From assembly GCA_030145015.1 (NCBI GenBank), contig JAQYWI010000210.1, positions 1 to 8,982 of the forward strand: a stretch of 8,982 bases of DNA. The letters run 5' to 3'. The stretch is from Desulfobacterales bacterium (GTDB lineage: Bacteria; Desulfobacterota; Desulfobacteria; Desulfobacterales; JAHEIW01). The notes under the pieces were generated by a model that worked only from the letters and a program-made list of their open reading frames with translations, did not search any database and had not been told where the DNA came from. Shown in pieces: positions 1 to 6,971 of the stretch (its first letter is position 1; each line of letters opens with the position of its first letter). The translations under genes and the position numbers were made by a program.

Positions 1-1
1 T

Positions 2-685
2 ACCCGGGAATTGAGGCGCCAGGGGCTAAACGAGAAAAGCCTTTCGGCCAGAGAAAAAAAGCTGCAGGAAATTCATGACAGCCTTCGGCACACACTGCAG
101 CAAAAAGCGCAAAATGCAGCAAACGATGTGCCCATTGATATGTCCTGGGTCGCTCATAACATTAATCAGCGCTTGGGATCCGATACCATTGTCGTAAACG
201 AATATGACAACGCCATGAAAGAGCAGCCCAATCTTCTTGCCGGTCGCTATTTTTGTACACCGCCTGCCGGCTACTTAGGGTGGGGGCTGGGCGCGGCCCT
301 GGGTGCCAAATTGGCATCTCCGGACGATACCGTCATTGCCACGGTTGGAGACGGCTGCTATTTATTCGGGATCCCCAGCGCGTGCCATGCTGTCTCTGCC
401 TTGCATCAGTTGCCGATCCTGATCGTCGTAAATAATAACCAGAGGTGGGAGGCCGTAAGGCGTGCAACCCGGGCGCTTCACCCGGACGGCTGGGCCGTAC
501 GCACGAACAATTTCCCTCTCAGTGATCTGGCCCCGATGGCCCGTTATGAAAAAATCTGCGAGGCATTTGGCGGATACGGCGAACGCGTGGAGCACCCGGA
601 TCAGGTAAAACCGGCCCTGGATAGAGCCCTGGATGTTGTTCAAAACGAAAAGCGCCAGGCGCTTTTGAATATTATCTGTAAGTAA
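2..685 (+). CDS. TPP-dependent enzyme, acetolactate synthase/decarboxylase-like, C-terminal part (5' end outside window)
   Basis: The frame is open to the left window edge, so this is the C-terminal 227 residues of a protein whose family is usually about 550 residues long. The TTG at 11 is not a credible start. The visible part is mainly the thiamine-diphosphate-binding domain. The signature GDG (347-355) is followed about 25 residues later by NNN (431-439), the GDG-x(~25)-NN motif that holds Mg2+ and the diphosphate. The preceding stretch GYLGWGLGAALGAKLA is typical of acetolactate synthase, benzoylformate decarboxylase and oxalyl-CoA decarboxylase relatives. The catalytic glutamate and the substrate-side loops lie in the missing N-terminal half, so the substrate cannot be named. 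The usual chemistry is decarboxylation of a 2-oxo acid with or without carboligation, in the cytoplasm. It ends in TAA, 264 bp before a ferredoxin gene on the same strand, with a repeat between them, so co-transcription is doubtful. The superfamily is certain; the exact function is unknown. Confidence 0.9.
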   Translation, partial: TRELRRQGLNEKSLSAREKKLQEIHDSLRHTLQQKAQNAANDVPIDMSWVAHNINQRLGSDTIVVNEYDNAMKEQPNLLAGRYFCTPPAGYLGWGLGAALGAKLASPDDTVIATVGDGCYLFGIPSACHAVSALHQLPILIVVNNNQRWEAVRRATRALHPDGWAVRTNNFPLSDLAPMARYEKICEAFGGYGERVEHPDQVKPALDRALDVVQNEKRQALLNIICK

Positions 686-730
686 ATCTAGAGTTGCGTC
701 GCGCAAGTAATTTACAAAACACGGATTTTT

Positions 731-864
731 CAGGTGTCGGGTGTCGGGTGTCGGGTGTCAGGAAAATACAGAGTACAGCGCACAGAAGGCAGATGACAGT
801 AGACAAAAGGCAGTCTGTTTTCAGCCCCCAGTCATCTGTTTACTGACACCCGACACCTGACACC
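731..864. repeat. Long imperfect hairpin repeat built from GTGTCGG units
   Basis: Four head-to-tail 7-bp units, three GTGTCGG and one GTGTCAG, occupy 734-761. Their reverse complement occurs at 843-864 and matches 740-761 at 21 of 22 positions. A nested inverted pair, CAGATGAC at 790-797 and GTCATCTG at 831-838, lies inside, with a shorter AGAC/GTCT pair (801-804, 813-816) near the centre. The whole forms a long nested cruciform or RNA hairpin with no coding potential. There is no T-run after the right arm, so it does not look like a simple terminator. It most resembles a REP/MITE-type intergenic repeat. It lies between the TPP-enzyme gene and the ferredoxin operon and fills most of the 264-bp gap. 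Confidence 0.8.
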
Positions 865-888
865 TTCTGCGACCTGAGACCATAAACA

Positions 889-917
889 TTGTGTTGTTTA
901 AAGAACGCGGCCATAAC
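889..917 (+). promoter_or_regulatory. Weak sigma70-like promoter candidate for the ferredoxin-flavoprotein operon
   Basis: TTGTGT (889-894) and CATAAC (912-917) are separated by 17 bp and lie 32 bp upstream of the ferredoxin ATG. They match the -35 and -10 consensus at only three and four of six positions. The position just after the hairpin repeat suits an independent promoter, but the call rests on weak motifs only. Confidence 0.25.
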
Positions 918-949
918 AAAATTTACCACACAACATAAGGAGTTAAGCC

Positions 950-1150
950 ATGCCGCCTGTAATTGATCACGAAAAATGCAATGCCTGTGGCATCTGCGAT
1001 GAGCACTGCCCTTTGGACGTGCTTTACTTAGAAGATGATGTGCTTGAAGTTCGTTACCCTTATGAATGCTGGCATTGCGGGGCCTGTCGCCAGGACTGTC
1101 CGACAGGTGCAGTGCAGATCGAATTCCCGCTGATGATGCTTAGCGTTTAA
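950..1150 (+). CDS. Small 2[4Fe-4S] ferredoxin, AprB-like
   Basis: This 66-residue cytoplasmic electron carrier has two complete 4Fe-4S motifs: C10-x2-C13-x2-C16-x3-C20-P and C40-x2-C43-x2-C46-x3-C50-P. The second reads CWHCGACRQDCP, close to the CWECYSC region of the APS reductase beta subunit, where the tryptophan lies on the electron path between FAD and a cluster. The protein is far shorter than AprB (about 150 residues) and lacks its C-terminal tail that wraps the alpha subunit. The start is well supported by AAGGAG (937-942) 7 nt before the ATG. The next gene, 59 bp downstream on the same strand, encodes an AprA-like flavoprotein with the same style of ribosome binding site. The likely role is shuttling electrons to or from that flavoprotein as a dedicated partner. 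The physiological donor and acceptor are not visible. Confidence 0.92.
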   Translation: MPPVIDHEKCNACGICDEHCPLDVLYLEDDVLEVRYPYECWHCGACRQDCPTGAVQIEFPLMMLSV

Positions 1151-1209
1151 TTCCTTTGTGTTTCGGCGAATAAGAATGCCCGAAAGACGATAAAAATAAG
1201 GAGATCAAA

Positions 1210-2898
1210 ATGCAGTCAGGACAGGATTACCAAATTGAGGCCGACGTTGCCATTATTGGAGGAGGTACGGCTGGTGTAAATACAGCCATGGCGGCTGCAG
1301 AATTGGGTCTTAAGGTTCTGGTGGTCGACAAGGCCAATATCAACCGCAGCGGCGCAATTGCCGGCGGCATCGACCATTTCCACGCTTTCCTTGAGAGCGG
1401 TGAAGACTGGGATACCCGCGAAGCCTGGCTGAAATATGTCGGCCGGCTGGCGAAAGGTGCGGTCAATCTGAAGATTCACGAGGCGGTTTTGTGCGAAGAG
1501 CTGAAAGCCGCCATCGAACGGGTTGAACGCATCGGAATTCCCCTGAGGGATCCGAACACCGGTAAATTTTTCCGCACCCAGGCCATGGGGATGCCCGGTC
1601 CCTTATCCATCAATTTCAACGGAAAGCAGCTCAAGCCAGCGATGGCCGAAGAAGTCAGACGGCTGGGCTGTCAGGTGCTCGACCGCGTCCAGGTGACCAA
1701 CCTGTTTCTGCACGATGGAGAACTGGCGGGATTTACCGGATATGACATTCGCAGCGGTGATTTTTACCAGGTTCGGGCCAAAGCCGTTGTTATTTCCACC
1801 GGCAATACCAACCGAATGTATCGTTCCCAGACCGGGAACCCCTTTAACCTCTGGTACTGTCCGGCCTGCACCGGGGACCTGCACCGTCAGGCGTTCGATG
1901 CCGGAGTCGAACTGGCCAACATGGAATATACCCGCATGACCATCGTGCCCAAGGGATTCAGCGCCCCGGGCTTCAATGCCTTTTTCGGGATGGGATCCCG
2001 CCTGATCAACGCTTTGGGGGAAAATTTCATGCAGAAGGTCCACCCCATGGGCGACCGCGCGCCCCGCAATTACATGGTCTGGGGAGCCATTCAGGAACTA
2101 AAGGAGGGTCGCGGCCCCATCTATATGGACTGCAACCATTTAAAGGCCAAAGAACGCGAGCATCTGTTCACGACCTTGGGATATGACAAAGATACCCTGC
2201 CCGACTTTTTTATTAAGAAGGGATACAATCTGGAAGGTACCATGATCGAGATGACGGTTTCCGAGCCCATGCAGGCGCGCCCTTCCGAACAGTGCGGCAG
2301 CGGGATCAAGATCGATGAAAAGTGCGCCGCCAGCGTACCGGGCCTATTTGCCGCCGGAGATGCTTCCGACCAGATGGGCTGTCTGCATATGTGTGTGGCC
2401 GGTGGTTACGCCGCCGGCAAGCACGCCGCTGATCGCGCCCGCCAAACCAAGCACCTGCGGCCCCTTGACGCCAAGAAAATGAAAGCCGAAAAAGATCGGA
2501 TTTTCAAACCGCTGCACAAGAAAGCAGGAATGCCCTACTGGGAGTTTGAAGAAATCGTCCGTAATATCACCACCGATCACTTCGGCCCCGTTAAGACCGA
2601 AAACAGTTTAAAGGCGGCTCTGCAAAAACTCGACAGCTTGGATGCCGCCCGCGAAGACCTCAAAGCCGACAATTTACATGAGCTCATGCGGGTGCATGAA
2701 GCCATGAACATCCAGCAGGTGGCCAAGATCACGGCCACGGCTGCACGGGCTCGCAAAGAGACCCGCTTTCCGCCTTACCATTACCGCGCGGATTTCACGG
2801 AAACCGACGATGAAAATTTTTGCGGGCTGATCGTCGTAAAAAAGGGCAAGAACGCTGAAATTCAGACCCGCTTTGAACCGTTGTCTTATGAGCCTTAA
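1210..2898 (+). CDS. FAD-dependent oxidoreductase of the fumarate reductase/APS reductase alpha (AprA-like) family
   Basis: This 562-residue flavoprotein has no signal peptide. The N-terminal Rossmann motif is DVAIIGGGTAGVNTA (about residues 12-26), with an acidic residue (D40) ending strand 2 to bind the FAD ribose. NRSGAIAGGI (45-54) and VPGLFAAGD (376-384) are the other FAD-contact segments of the FAD_binding_2 fold. A helical C-terminal domain (about 440-562) ends with a DDEN segment like that of SdhA/AprA. APRNY (284-288) followed by PIYM is the counterpart of an AprA segment. Against true AprA (about 650 residues), it is shorter, and in the SGA(V/I)A segment the active-site asparagine position appears to be His58. 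The APS-binding GPVGAW region is also not conserved (here APGFNA). It is therefore probably not an APS reductase; the substrate is unknown. ATG is preceded by AAGGAG (1198-1203). It forms an operon with the ferredoxin upstream. Confidence 0.9.
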   Translation: MQSGQDYQIEADVAIIGGGTAGVNTAMAAAELGLKVLVVDKANINRSGAIAGGIDHFHAFLESGEDWDTREAWLKYVGRLAKGAVNLKIHEAVLCEELKAAIERVERIGIPLRDPNTGKFFRTQAMGMPGPLSINFNGKQLKPAMAEEVRRLGCQVLDRVQVTNLFLHDGELAGFTGYDIRSGDFYQVRAKAVVISTGNTNRMYRSQTGNPFNLWYCPACTGDLHRQAFDAGVELANMEYTRMTIVPKGFSAPGFNAFFGMGSRLINALGENFMQKVHPMGDRAPRNYMVWGAIQELKEGRGPIYMDCNHLKAKEREHLFTTLGYDKDTLPDFFIKKGYNLEGTMIEMTVSEPMQARPSEQCGSGIKIDEKCAASVPGLFAAGDASDQMGCLHMCVAGGYAAGKHAADRARQTKHLRPLDAKKMKAEKDRIFKPLHKKAGMPYWEFEEIVRNITTDHFGPVKTENSLKAALQKLDSLDAAREDLKADNLHELMRVHEAMNIQQVAKITATAARARKETRFPPYHYRADFTETDDENFCGLIVVKKGKNAEIQTRFEPLSYEP

Positions 2899-3024
2899 GT
2901 AGAACCTATCTCAAAAATTCAATTAACACGCGATGGTAAAGTTCTAAATCTATGAAAAGTGCTTATAACAGCAAGTGCGCTAAAGTGACAAGTGAACTAA
3001 AGTGCCTAAAGTTAAGGAATTCTG

Positions 3025-3080
3025 CCCTTCGAGAGCCTCCCTTCGAGAGCCTCCCTTCGAGAGCCTCCCTTCGAGAGCCT
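3025..3080. repeat. Tandem array: 4 identical copies of the 14-mer CCCTTCGAGAGCCT
   Basis: Copies begin at 3025, 3039, 3053 and 3067 and are identical at all 14 positions, which suggests recent expansion or homogenisation. The unit length is not a multiple of three. The last copy abuts the 13-mer array without a gap. The unit resembles the left half of a CCCTTCGA...CTCAGGG intergenic palindrome of the type found in many bacterial genomes. Confidence 0.95.
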
Positions 3081-3158
3081 CAGGGTCGAACGACAGGGTC
3101 GAACGACAGGGTCGAACGACAGGGTCTAACGACTGGGTCGAACGACTGGGTCGAACAA
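3081..3158. repeat. Tandem array: 6 near-identical copies of the 13-mer CAGGGTCGAACGA
   Basis: Copies begin at 3081, 3094, 3107, 3120, 3133 and 3146. The first three are identical. The fourth has CTA instead of CGA in the middle, and the fifth and sixth begin CT rather than CA, with one more change at the end of the sixth. The gradient of change from left to right suggests growth at the left end, next to the 14-mer array. Confidence 0.93.
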
Positions 3159-3287
3159 TCATATTTATAATAAAAGACAGAGCGCAGCGAAACCATAACT
3201 TTAGGCACTTTAGCTCATTTTAGTCACTTTAGGCACTTCTAACTTTAGAGCATCTTCGAAAATAAACTGCTATTTATGAATTGATCC

Positions 3288-4733
3288 TTATTCCCGTGCC
3301 ATACTTTTGGGAAAAAGACTGGCCACCGCTCCCTCGCTTTTATCATAATACCCGACTCCCAGAACCGCATTTTTGAATCGCACCAGTATGTAACCGGAGC
3401 CGCCGTCGCAGGCATTGGCCTGGTCTTTTTTAAGGGCAAACGATTTGCGGGCCAGGTAGTTTTGCAACTGGCCTTTGGAGGCATCAACCACGTTACGGTT
3501 GGCCATCCGCCCGAAAGTGGCCGCGCATGCGGTGGTCGGTTTGGGAAAACGAAAATGCATATGAAACAGCGGCAGCCCGCTGATGCAGGTGGCCAGGTGC
3601 GGCGGTCGATGATCGGCGACCGCAGCATAGATATCCCGTCTGCTTTTTTTTAACAGCTGCAAACCATCAAAAGCGGCCCGCTCGATGCCGAAGCGCTCGC
3701 TCAGGATTTCAAATATGCTGTCGGCATCCTTAAATATCTGCTGGGTGCTGCCGGGGGCCGGCCGAAAGTCAGGCTGGTTAATTTGAGGGGTTTCAACCGC
3801 TTTGGGGGAATCGTTTCCGATCTTTTCCAGCAAAGCGATATAAAATCCCCCGCTGTCATTTAGATGCGGCCAGATTCGAATGCTGTTCTGAAGATCGTCC
3901 TGAAAGGATTCACCCGCCCAGGCGGTCAGCCCGGGGGCGGTCTTTAGCCCCGGCAGCCCGGCCGGCAAGACCCGCACCTCAGCGGGCATCTCGCAAAGAA
4001 CGGCATTTACCACGGCCTCGTTTTCTTCGGGTGCATAGGTACAGGTGCTGTATAGAATTCGTCCACCCTTGCGGCAGAGGCGTATAGCCGATTGGAGCAG
4101 CAGTTGCTGTTTTTTGAAGCGCCGCGGCACCCGGCGCGTGGGCTGCCGTTTCAAAAGGCCCGGGAAGCGGCGGGTAGTGCCTTCACAGCTGCAGGGAACA
4201 TCCACCAGAACGCGGTCAAACCGGCCGGCACGTCCCGGGTAAGAGGTGCCGTCATGGCAGGTAACACTGACATTTAGCAAGCCCAGGCGGTCGATTGCCG
4301 AACGCAGCGGTCGTATGCGGTCCCAGAACACATCGTTGGCGACAACCGTGCCCCGGTTTTCAAGGGCCTGGGCCATCAGCGCCGTTTTGTTTCCGGGCGC
4401 CGCGCACAGATCCAGGGTGCGCTCTCCGGACCGGGGATCCAGCAGCAGTGCCGGTATCATCGAGCTGGCTTCCTGGATATGAAACCAGCCGGCCAGATAG
4501 GCCCAGTGGCGCCCCAGGCTTTCGCTTCCATCCCGACAAATGACTCGAAACGCCTGCGGATGCCAGTCAAGCGGTGTCAGATCATAGCCGTCCTGCTTGA
4601 GAACATCCACCAGTTTCCGGGCGGTGGTGCGCAGCGTGTTGGCCCACACAAACAGCGGCTGAGGTCGAGCTACAGCTTTCTCAAATGCCTTAATGTCATC
4701 AATTATAGGATAGTAGCGCTCGAAAGCTTTCAT
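3288..4733 (-). CDS. rsmF: RsmF-like 16S rRNA (cytosine-5) methyltransferase, NOL1/NOP2/Sun family
   Basis: This 481-residue protein is almost exactly the length of E. coli RsmF (479). The N-terminal region carries the RNA-binding segment with FHIQEASSM (84-92). The SAM-binding motif [12 protein letters not shown] spans 106-117. The two catalytic cysteines of the family are present: Cys181 in DVPCSCEGT (motif IV, product release) and Cys231 in [12 protein letters not shown] (motif VI, nucleophile). After a low-similarity linker near 310-330, the C-terminal third resembles the PUA-like RNA-binding region of RsmF and ends in a [11 protein letters not shown] segment. It likely methylates a cytosine of 16S rRNA with S-adenosylmethionine in the cytoplasm; the exact site (C1407 in E. 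coli) is assumed by homology. The ATG at 4733 is the likely start: no earlier in-frame start is seen before a stop about 31 bp upstream, and no clear Shine-Dalgarno is visible. It is divergent from the molybdoenzyme gene and convergent with the flavoprotein gene. Confidence 0.9.
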   Translation of the reverse strand: MKAFERYYPIIDDIKAFEKAVARPQPLFVWANTLRTTARKLVDVLKQDGYDLTPLDWHPQAFRVICRDGSESLGRHWAYLAGWFHIQEASSMIPALLLDPRSGERTLDLCAAPGNKTALMAQALENRGTVVANDVFWDRIRPLRSAIDRLGLLNVSVTCHDGTSYPGRAGRFDRVLVDVPCSCEGTTRRFPGLLKRQPTRRVPRRFKKQQLLLQSAIRLCRKGGRILYSTCTYAPEENEAVVNAVLCEMPAEVRVLPAGLPGLKTAPGLTAWAGESFQDDLQNSIRIWPHLNDSGGFYIALLEKIGNDSPKAVETPQINQPDFRPAPGSTQQIFKDADSIFEILSERFGIERAAFDGLQLLKKSRRDIYAAVADHRPPHLATCISGLPLFHMHFRFPKPTTACAATFGRMANRNVVDASKGQLQNYLARKSFALKKDQANACDGGSGYILVRFKNAVLGVGYYDKSEGAVASLFPKSMARE

Positions 4734-4790
4734 ACAATCGCAAAATTCGGGTGGCGTACCGGGTTAATATCGTGTATACAAAAGGTCATC

Positions 4791-6929
4791 ATGAACGCAA
4801 AATCGTCTAAAAAAAATGAACAGGTCATCATCACCACCTGCTCCTTTGATTGCGGGGGCCGTTGCCTTTTAAAAGTACATGTTACCGAAGGTAAAATCAC
4901 CCGCATCCGTACCGACAGCGGGAGCGGGCCGGGCTTAAACGCATGTATCCGGGGCCTTTCCCAGAAACACGTGGTTTATTCCCCGGATCGCCTGACGACG
5001 CCTTTGAAAAGGGTCGGCGAACGCGGCCGGGGAGAATTCGAGCCCATCTCCTGGGAAGAAGCCCTTAACACGCTCGCCCAAAAATTAAAACAGATAAAAG
5101 AAACCTTCGGCCCCCATGCCACCTTGCTGATGGATTATTTCGGCAACGAAGGCGCCCTGCACGACACCACCAAAACCGCCCGCCGCTTTTTTAACCTCTT
5201 CGGCGGATGCACCAACATCTGGGGCAGCTCGTCCCTGGAAGCCGGCAAATTTGCAAGCGATACGACCCTTGGAACCCAGTTTACCGGCAACAGCCGGGAT
5301 AATCTGCTCCTCTCCAAACTCATTATTTTGTGGGGCTGGGATCCACTGGTCTCCCGCTTCCGACCCTACACATCCACCTATCTTTCAGAGGCCAAGAAAA
5401 AAGGTGTCAAAATTATCGCCGTCGACCCGCGCCTGAGCCCTTCGGCCAAAAGCCTGGCCGAACAATGGATTGCCGTCAAGCCGGGCACCGATACCGCTTT
5501 GATGCTCGCCATGGCCTACGTTATGATTGCAGAAGCGCTTTACGACCGGAACTTCATCGAAACCTACACCTTTGGATTTGATAAATTTAAGGCTTATGTA
5601 ACGGGCGAATCAGACGGAATTCCCAAAAACCCCGGTTGGGCCTCACAGATCACGGGGGTGCCGACCGAGGACATTATCCAATTGGCCCGGGACTACGCCA
5701 CCTCAAAACCGGCCGCACTGTATGCCGCATGGGCACCCGGCCGCAGCGCCTTTGGCGAACAGTTTCATCGCGCGGCCATCACATTGGCAGCCATGACCGC
5801 CAATATCGGCGTACCCGGCGGTCATGTGGCCGGCGGCACCGACCGCATGGAGTTGGGCGCTTTAGCCAAATCCTTCCCCGTGCCGTCTAAAGATAACCCG
5901 ACGATCCACGTCACTGAAATTTATGATGCCCTCTTGGAAGGTACCTCCGGCGGCTTTCCTGCGGATATAAAAATGCTCTACGTGGTGGGCTGCAATCTTT
6001 TGAATCAGTTCTTGAATGTCAACAAAGGCGTCACAGCCTTAAAAAAGCTTGAATTTATCGTGGTTCACGAACTGTTTTTAACGCCCACGGCCCGGTTTGC
6101 AGACATGGTGCTGCCCATCAGCCATTATCTGGAACAGGAAGATATCGGTCAACCCTGGCTGGGCGGCCCTTATTGCATCTACATGAACAAAGTCATCGAG
6201 CCTTTGCCCGAAACGCGCTCGGATCTGGCTATTTTTACAGACCTGGCGCAGCGCCTGGGTGTCAAAGGTTACAATGACAGATCCGACCCGCAATGGTTAA
6301 AGTGGTTTTTGGACGCCACCCCGGATTTTCCCGACCTGGAAAAATTCAAGCAAATCGGCGTTCATCGCATAGAATTCAAAGCGCCCCGGGTCGCATTTAA
6401 AGATCAGATTCAAGATCCCGAGGCCTATCCGTTTGCAACCCCGTCCGGCAAAATCGAAATATTCAGTCACAAAATTGCGCAGATGAACCATCCCCGGATC
6501 CCGGCTATCCCCCAATATATAGCGCCCTGGGAAGGACCGGGTGATGCGCTTTATGCCAAATATCCCCTGCAGCTGATCAGCCCGCATGCCAAAACCCGGG
6601 TCAACTCCCAATTTGACAACATCCCCCGGCTCAAAGAAAAAGCCGATGATCGCGTCTGGTTAAACACAGCCGATGCCTCCGCCCGCGGCATTTCAGCCGG
6701 AGACCGCGTAATCGTTTATAATGGGCGCGGCCGGCTGCGCACGACGGCAAACGTCACCGATCGTATCATGCCCGGCGTCGCCAGCCTGGATGCCGGCGCC
6801 TGGTTTCGGCCCGATGATGAAGGCGTCGATAACGGCGGCTGTGTCAACGTCCTCACCAAAGACCTCATGTCCCCCGGCGGCGCCTTCCCCAGCAACACCT
6901 GCCTGGTCCAGGTTGAACGCGAAGCCTGA
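4791..6929 (+). CDS. DmsA-like molybdopterin oxidoreductase, single subunit, no Tat signal
   Basis: This 712-residue member of the DMSO reductase family is somewhat shorter than DmsA (about 785-815). An N-terminal 4Fe-4S motif, C17-x3-C21-x3-C25 ... C52, matches the DmsA pattern (CxxxCGxRCxLxxHV). The Mo-bis-MGD catalytic region follows (about 66-480). A serine run at 146-148 (WGSSSLEAG) aligns with the DmsA segment bearing the Mo-ligating serine, and segments such as [23 protein letters not shown] and WASQITGVP are near DmsA. The C-terminal MGD-binding domain (about 590-710) ends in a GAWFRPD...NVLTKDL...LVQVE stretch very like DmsA. The start at 4791 is preferred: AAAGG precedes it and homology begins just after, whereas the longer open frame upstream runs antisense through rsmF. 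There is no twin-arginine leader and no DmsB or DmsC neighbour, so it is probably cytoplasmic with an unknown substrate. It ends in tandem stops, TGA TAA. Confidence 0.92.
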   Translation: MNAKSSKKNEQVIITTCSFDCGGRCLLKVHVTEGKITRIRTDSGSGPGLNACIRGLSQKHVVYSPDRLTTPLKRVGERGRGEFEPISWEEALNTLAQKLKQIKETFGPHATLLMDYFGNEGALHDTTKTARRFFNLFGGCTNIWGSSSLEAGKFASDTTLGTQFTGNSRDNLLLSKLIILWGWDPLVSRFRPYTSTYLSEAKKKGVKIIAVDPRLSPSAKSLAEQWIAVKPGTDTALMLAMAYVMIAEALYDRNFIETYTFGFDKFKAYVTGESDGIPKNPGWASQITGVPTEDIIQLARDYATSKPAALYAAWAPGRSAFGEQFHRAAITLAAMTANIGVPGGHVAGGTDRMELGALAKSFPVPSKDNPTIHVTEIYDALLEGTSGGFPADIKMLYVVGCNLLNQFLNVNKGVTALKKLEFIVVHELFLTPTARFADMVLPISHYLEQEDIGQPWLGGPYCIYMNKVIEPLPETRSDLAIFTDLAQRLGVKGYNDRSDPQWLKWFLDATPDFPDLEKFKQIGVHRIEFKAPRVAFKDQIQDPEAYPFATPSGKIEIFSHKIAQMNHPRIPAIPQYIAPWEGPGDALYAKYPLQLISPHAKTRVNSQFDNIPRLKEKADDRVWLNTADASARGISAGDRVIVYNGRGRLRTTANVTDRIMPGVASLDAGAWFRPDDEGVDNGGCVNVLTKDLMSPGGAFPSNTCLVQVEREA

Positions 6930-6971
6930 TAAATCGCATTTCTTTATTTTATGTCATATAGATTCAACAAA

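Larger units (their letters stand above)
2932..3254. repeat. Composite palindromic repeat element between convergent genes
   Basis: The element fills most of the 389-bp gap (2899-3287) between the flavoprotein and methyltransferase genes, which face each other. Its arms are inverted copies of a 9-10 bp unit resembling ACTTTAGGC. A perfect 18-bp inverted pair lies at 2997-3014 and 3196-3213. The similarity continues outward to about 2972 and 3240, and a further GATG..TAAAGTT / AACTTTAGAGCATC pair marks the ends near 2932 and 3254. Between the arms lie two direct-repeat arrays, listed separately, and an unrelated spacer of about 37 bp (3159-3195). No transposase or credible coding sequence is present; open frames across it only translate the repeats. 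It could end transcription from both sides as a large stem, but a role is not shown. Confidence 0.85.

Noticed and set aside
1161..1185. Small hairpin TTTCGG/CCGAAA between the ferredoxin and flavoprotein genes
   Set aside because: Only six pairs with a large loop and no T-run; too weak to call a terminator or attenuator.
3025..3158. CRISPR array
   Set aside because: The repeats are head-to-tail without spacers, are 13-14 bp long, and no cas gene is present.
2952..3223. Short open frames on both strands across the tandem repeats
   Set aside because: They only translate the 14-mer and 13-mer arrays and the repeat arms, lack a ribosome binding site, and change frame between copies because the units are not multiples of three.
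3245..3628. A minus-strand open frame of 127 residues overlapping the end of rsmF
   Set aside because: It is a shifted frame of the rsmF C-terminal region with no recognisable family features; the rsmF frame itself continues with PUA-like similarity.
4479..4790. An upstream extension of the molybdoenzyme frame by 104 residues
   Set aside because: It lies almost wholly antisense to the rsmF coding sequence, shows no family similarity, and the homologous N-terminus with the 4Fe-4S motif begins just after the ATG at 4791.
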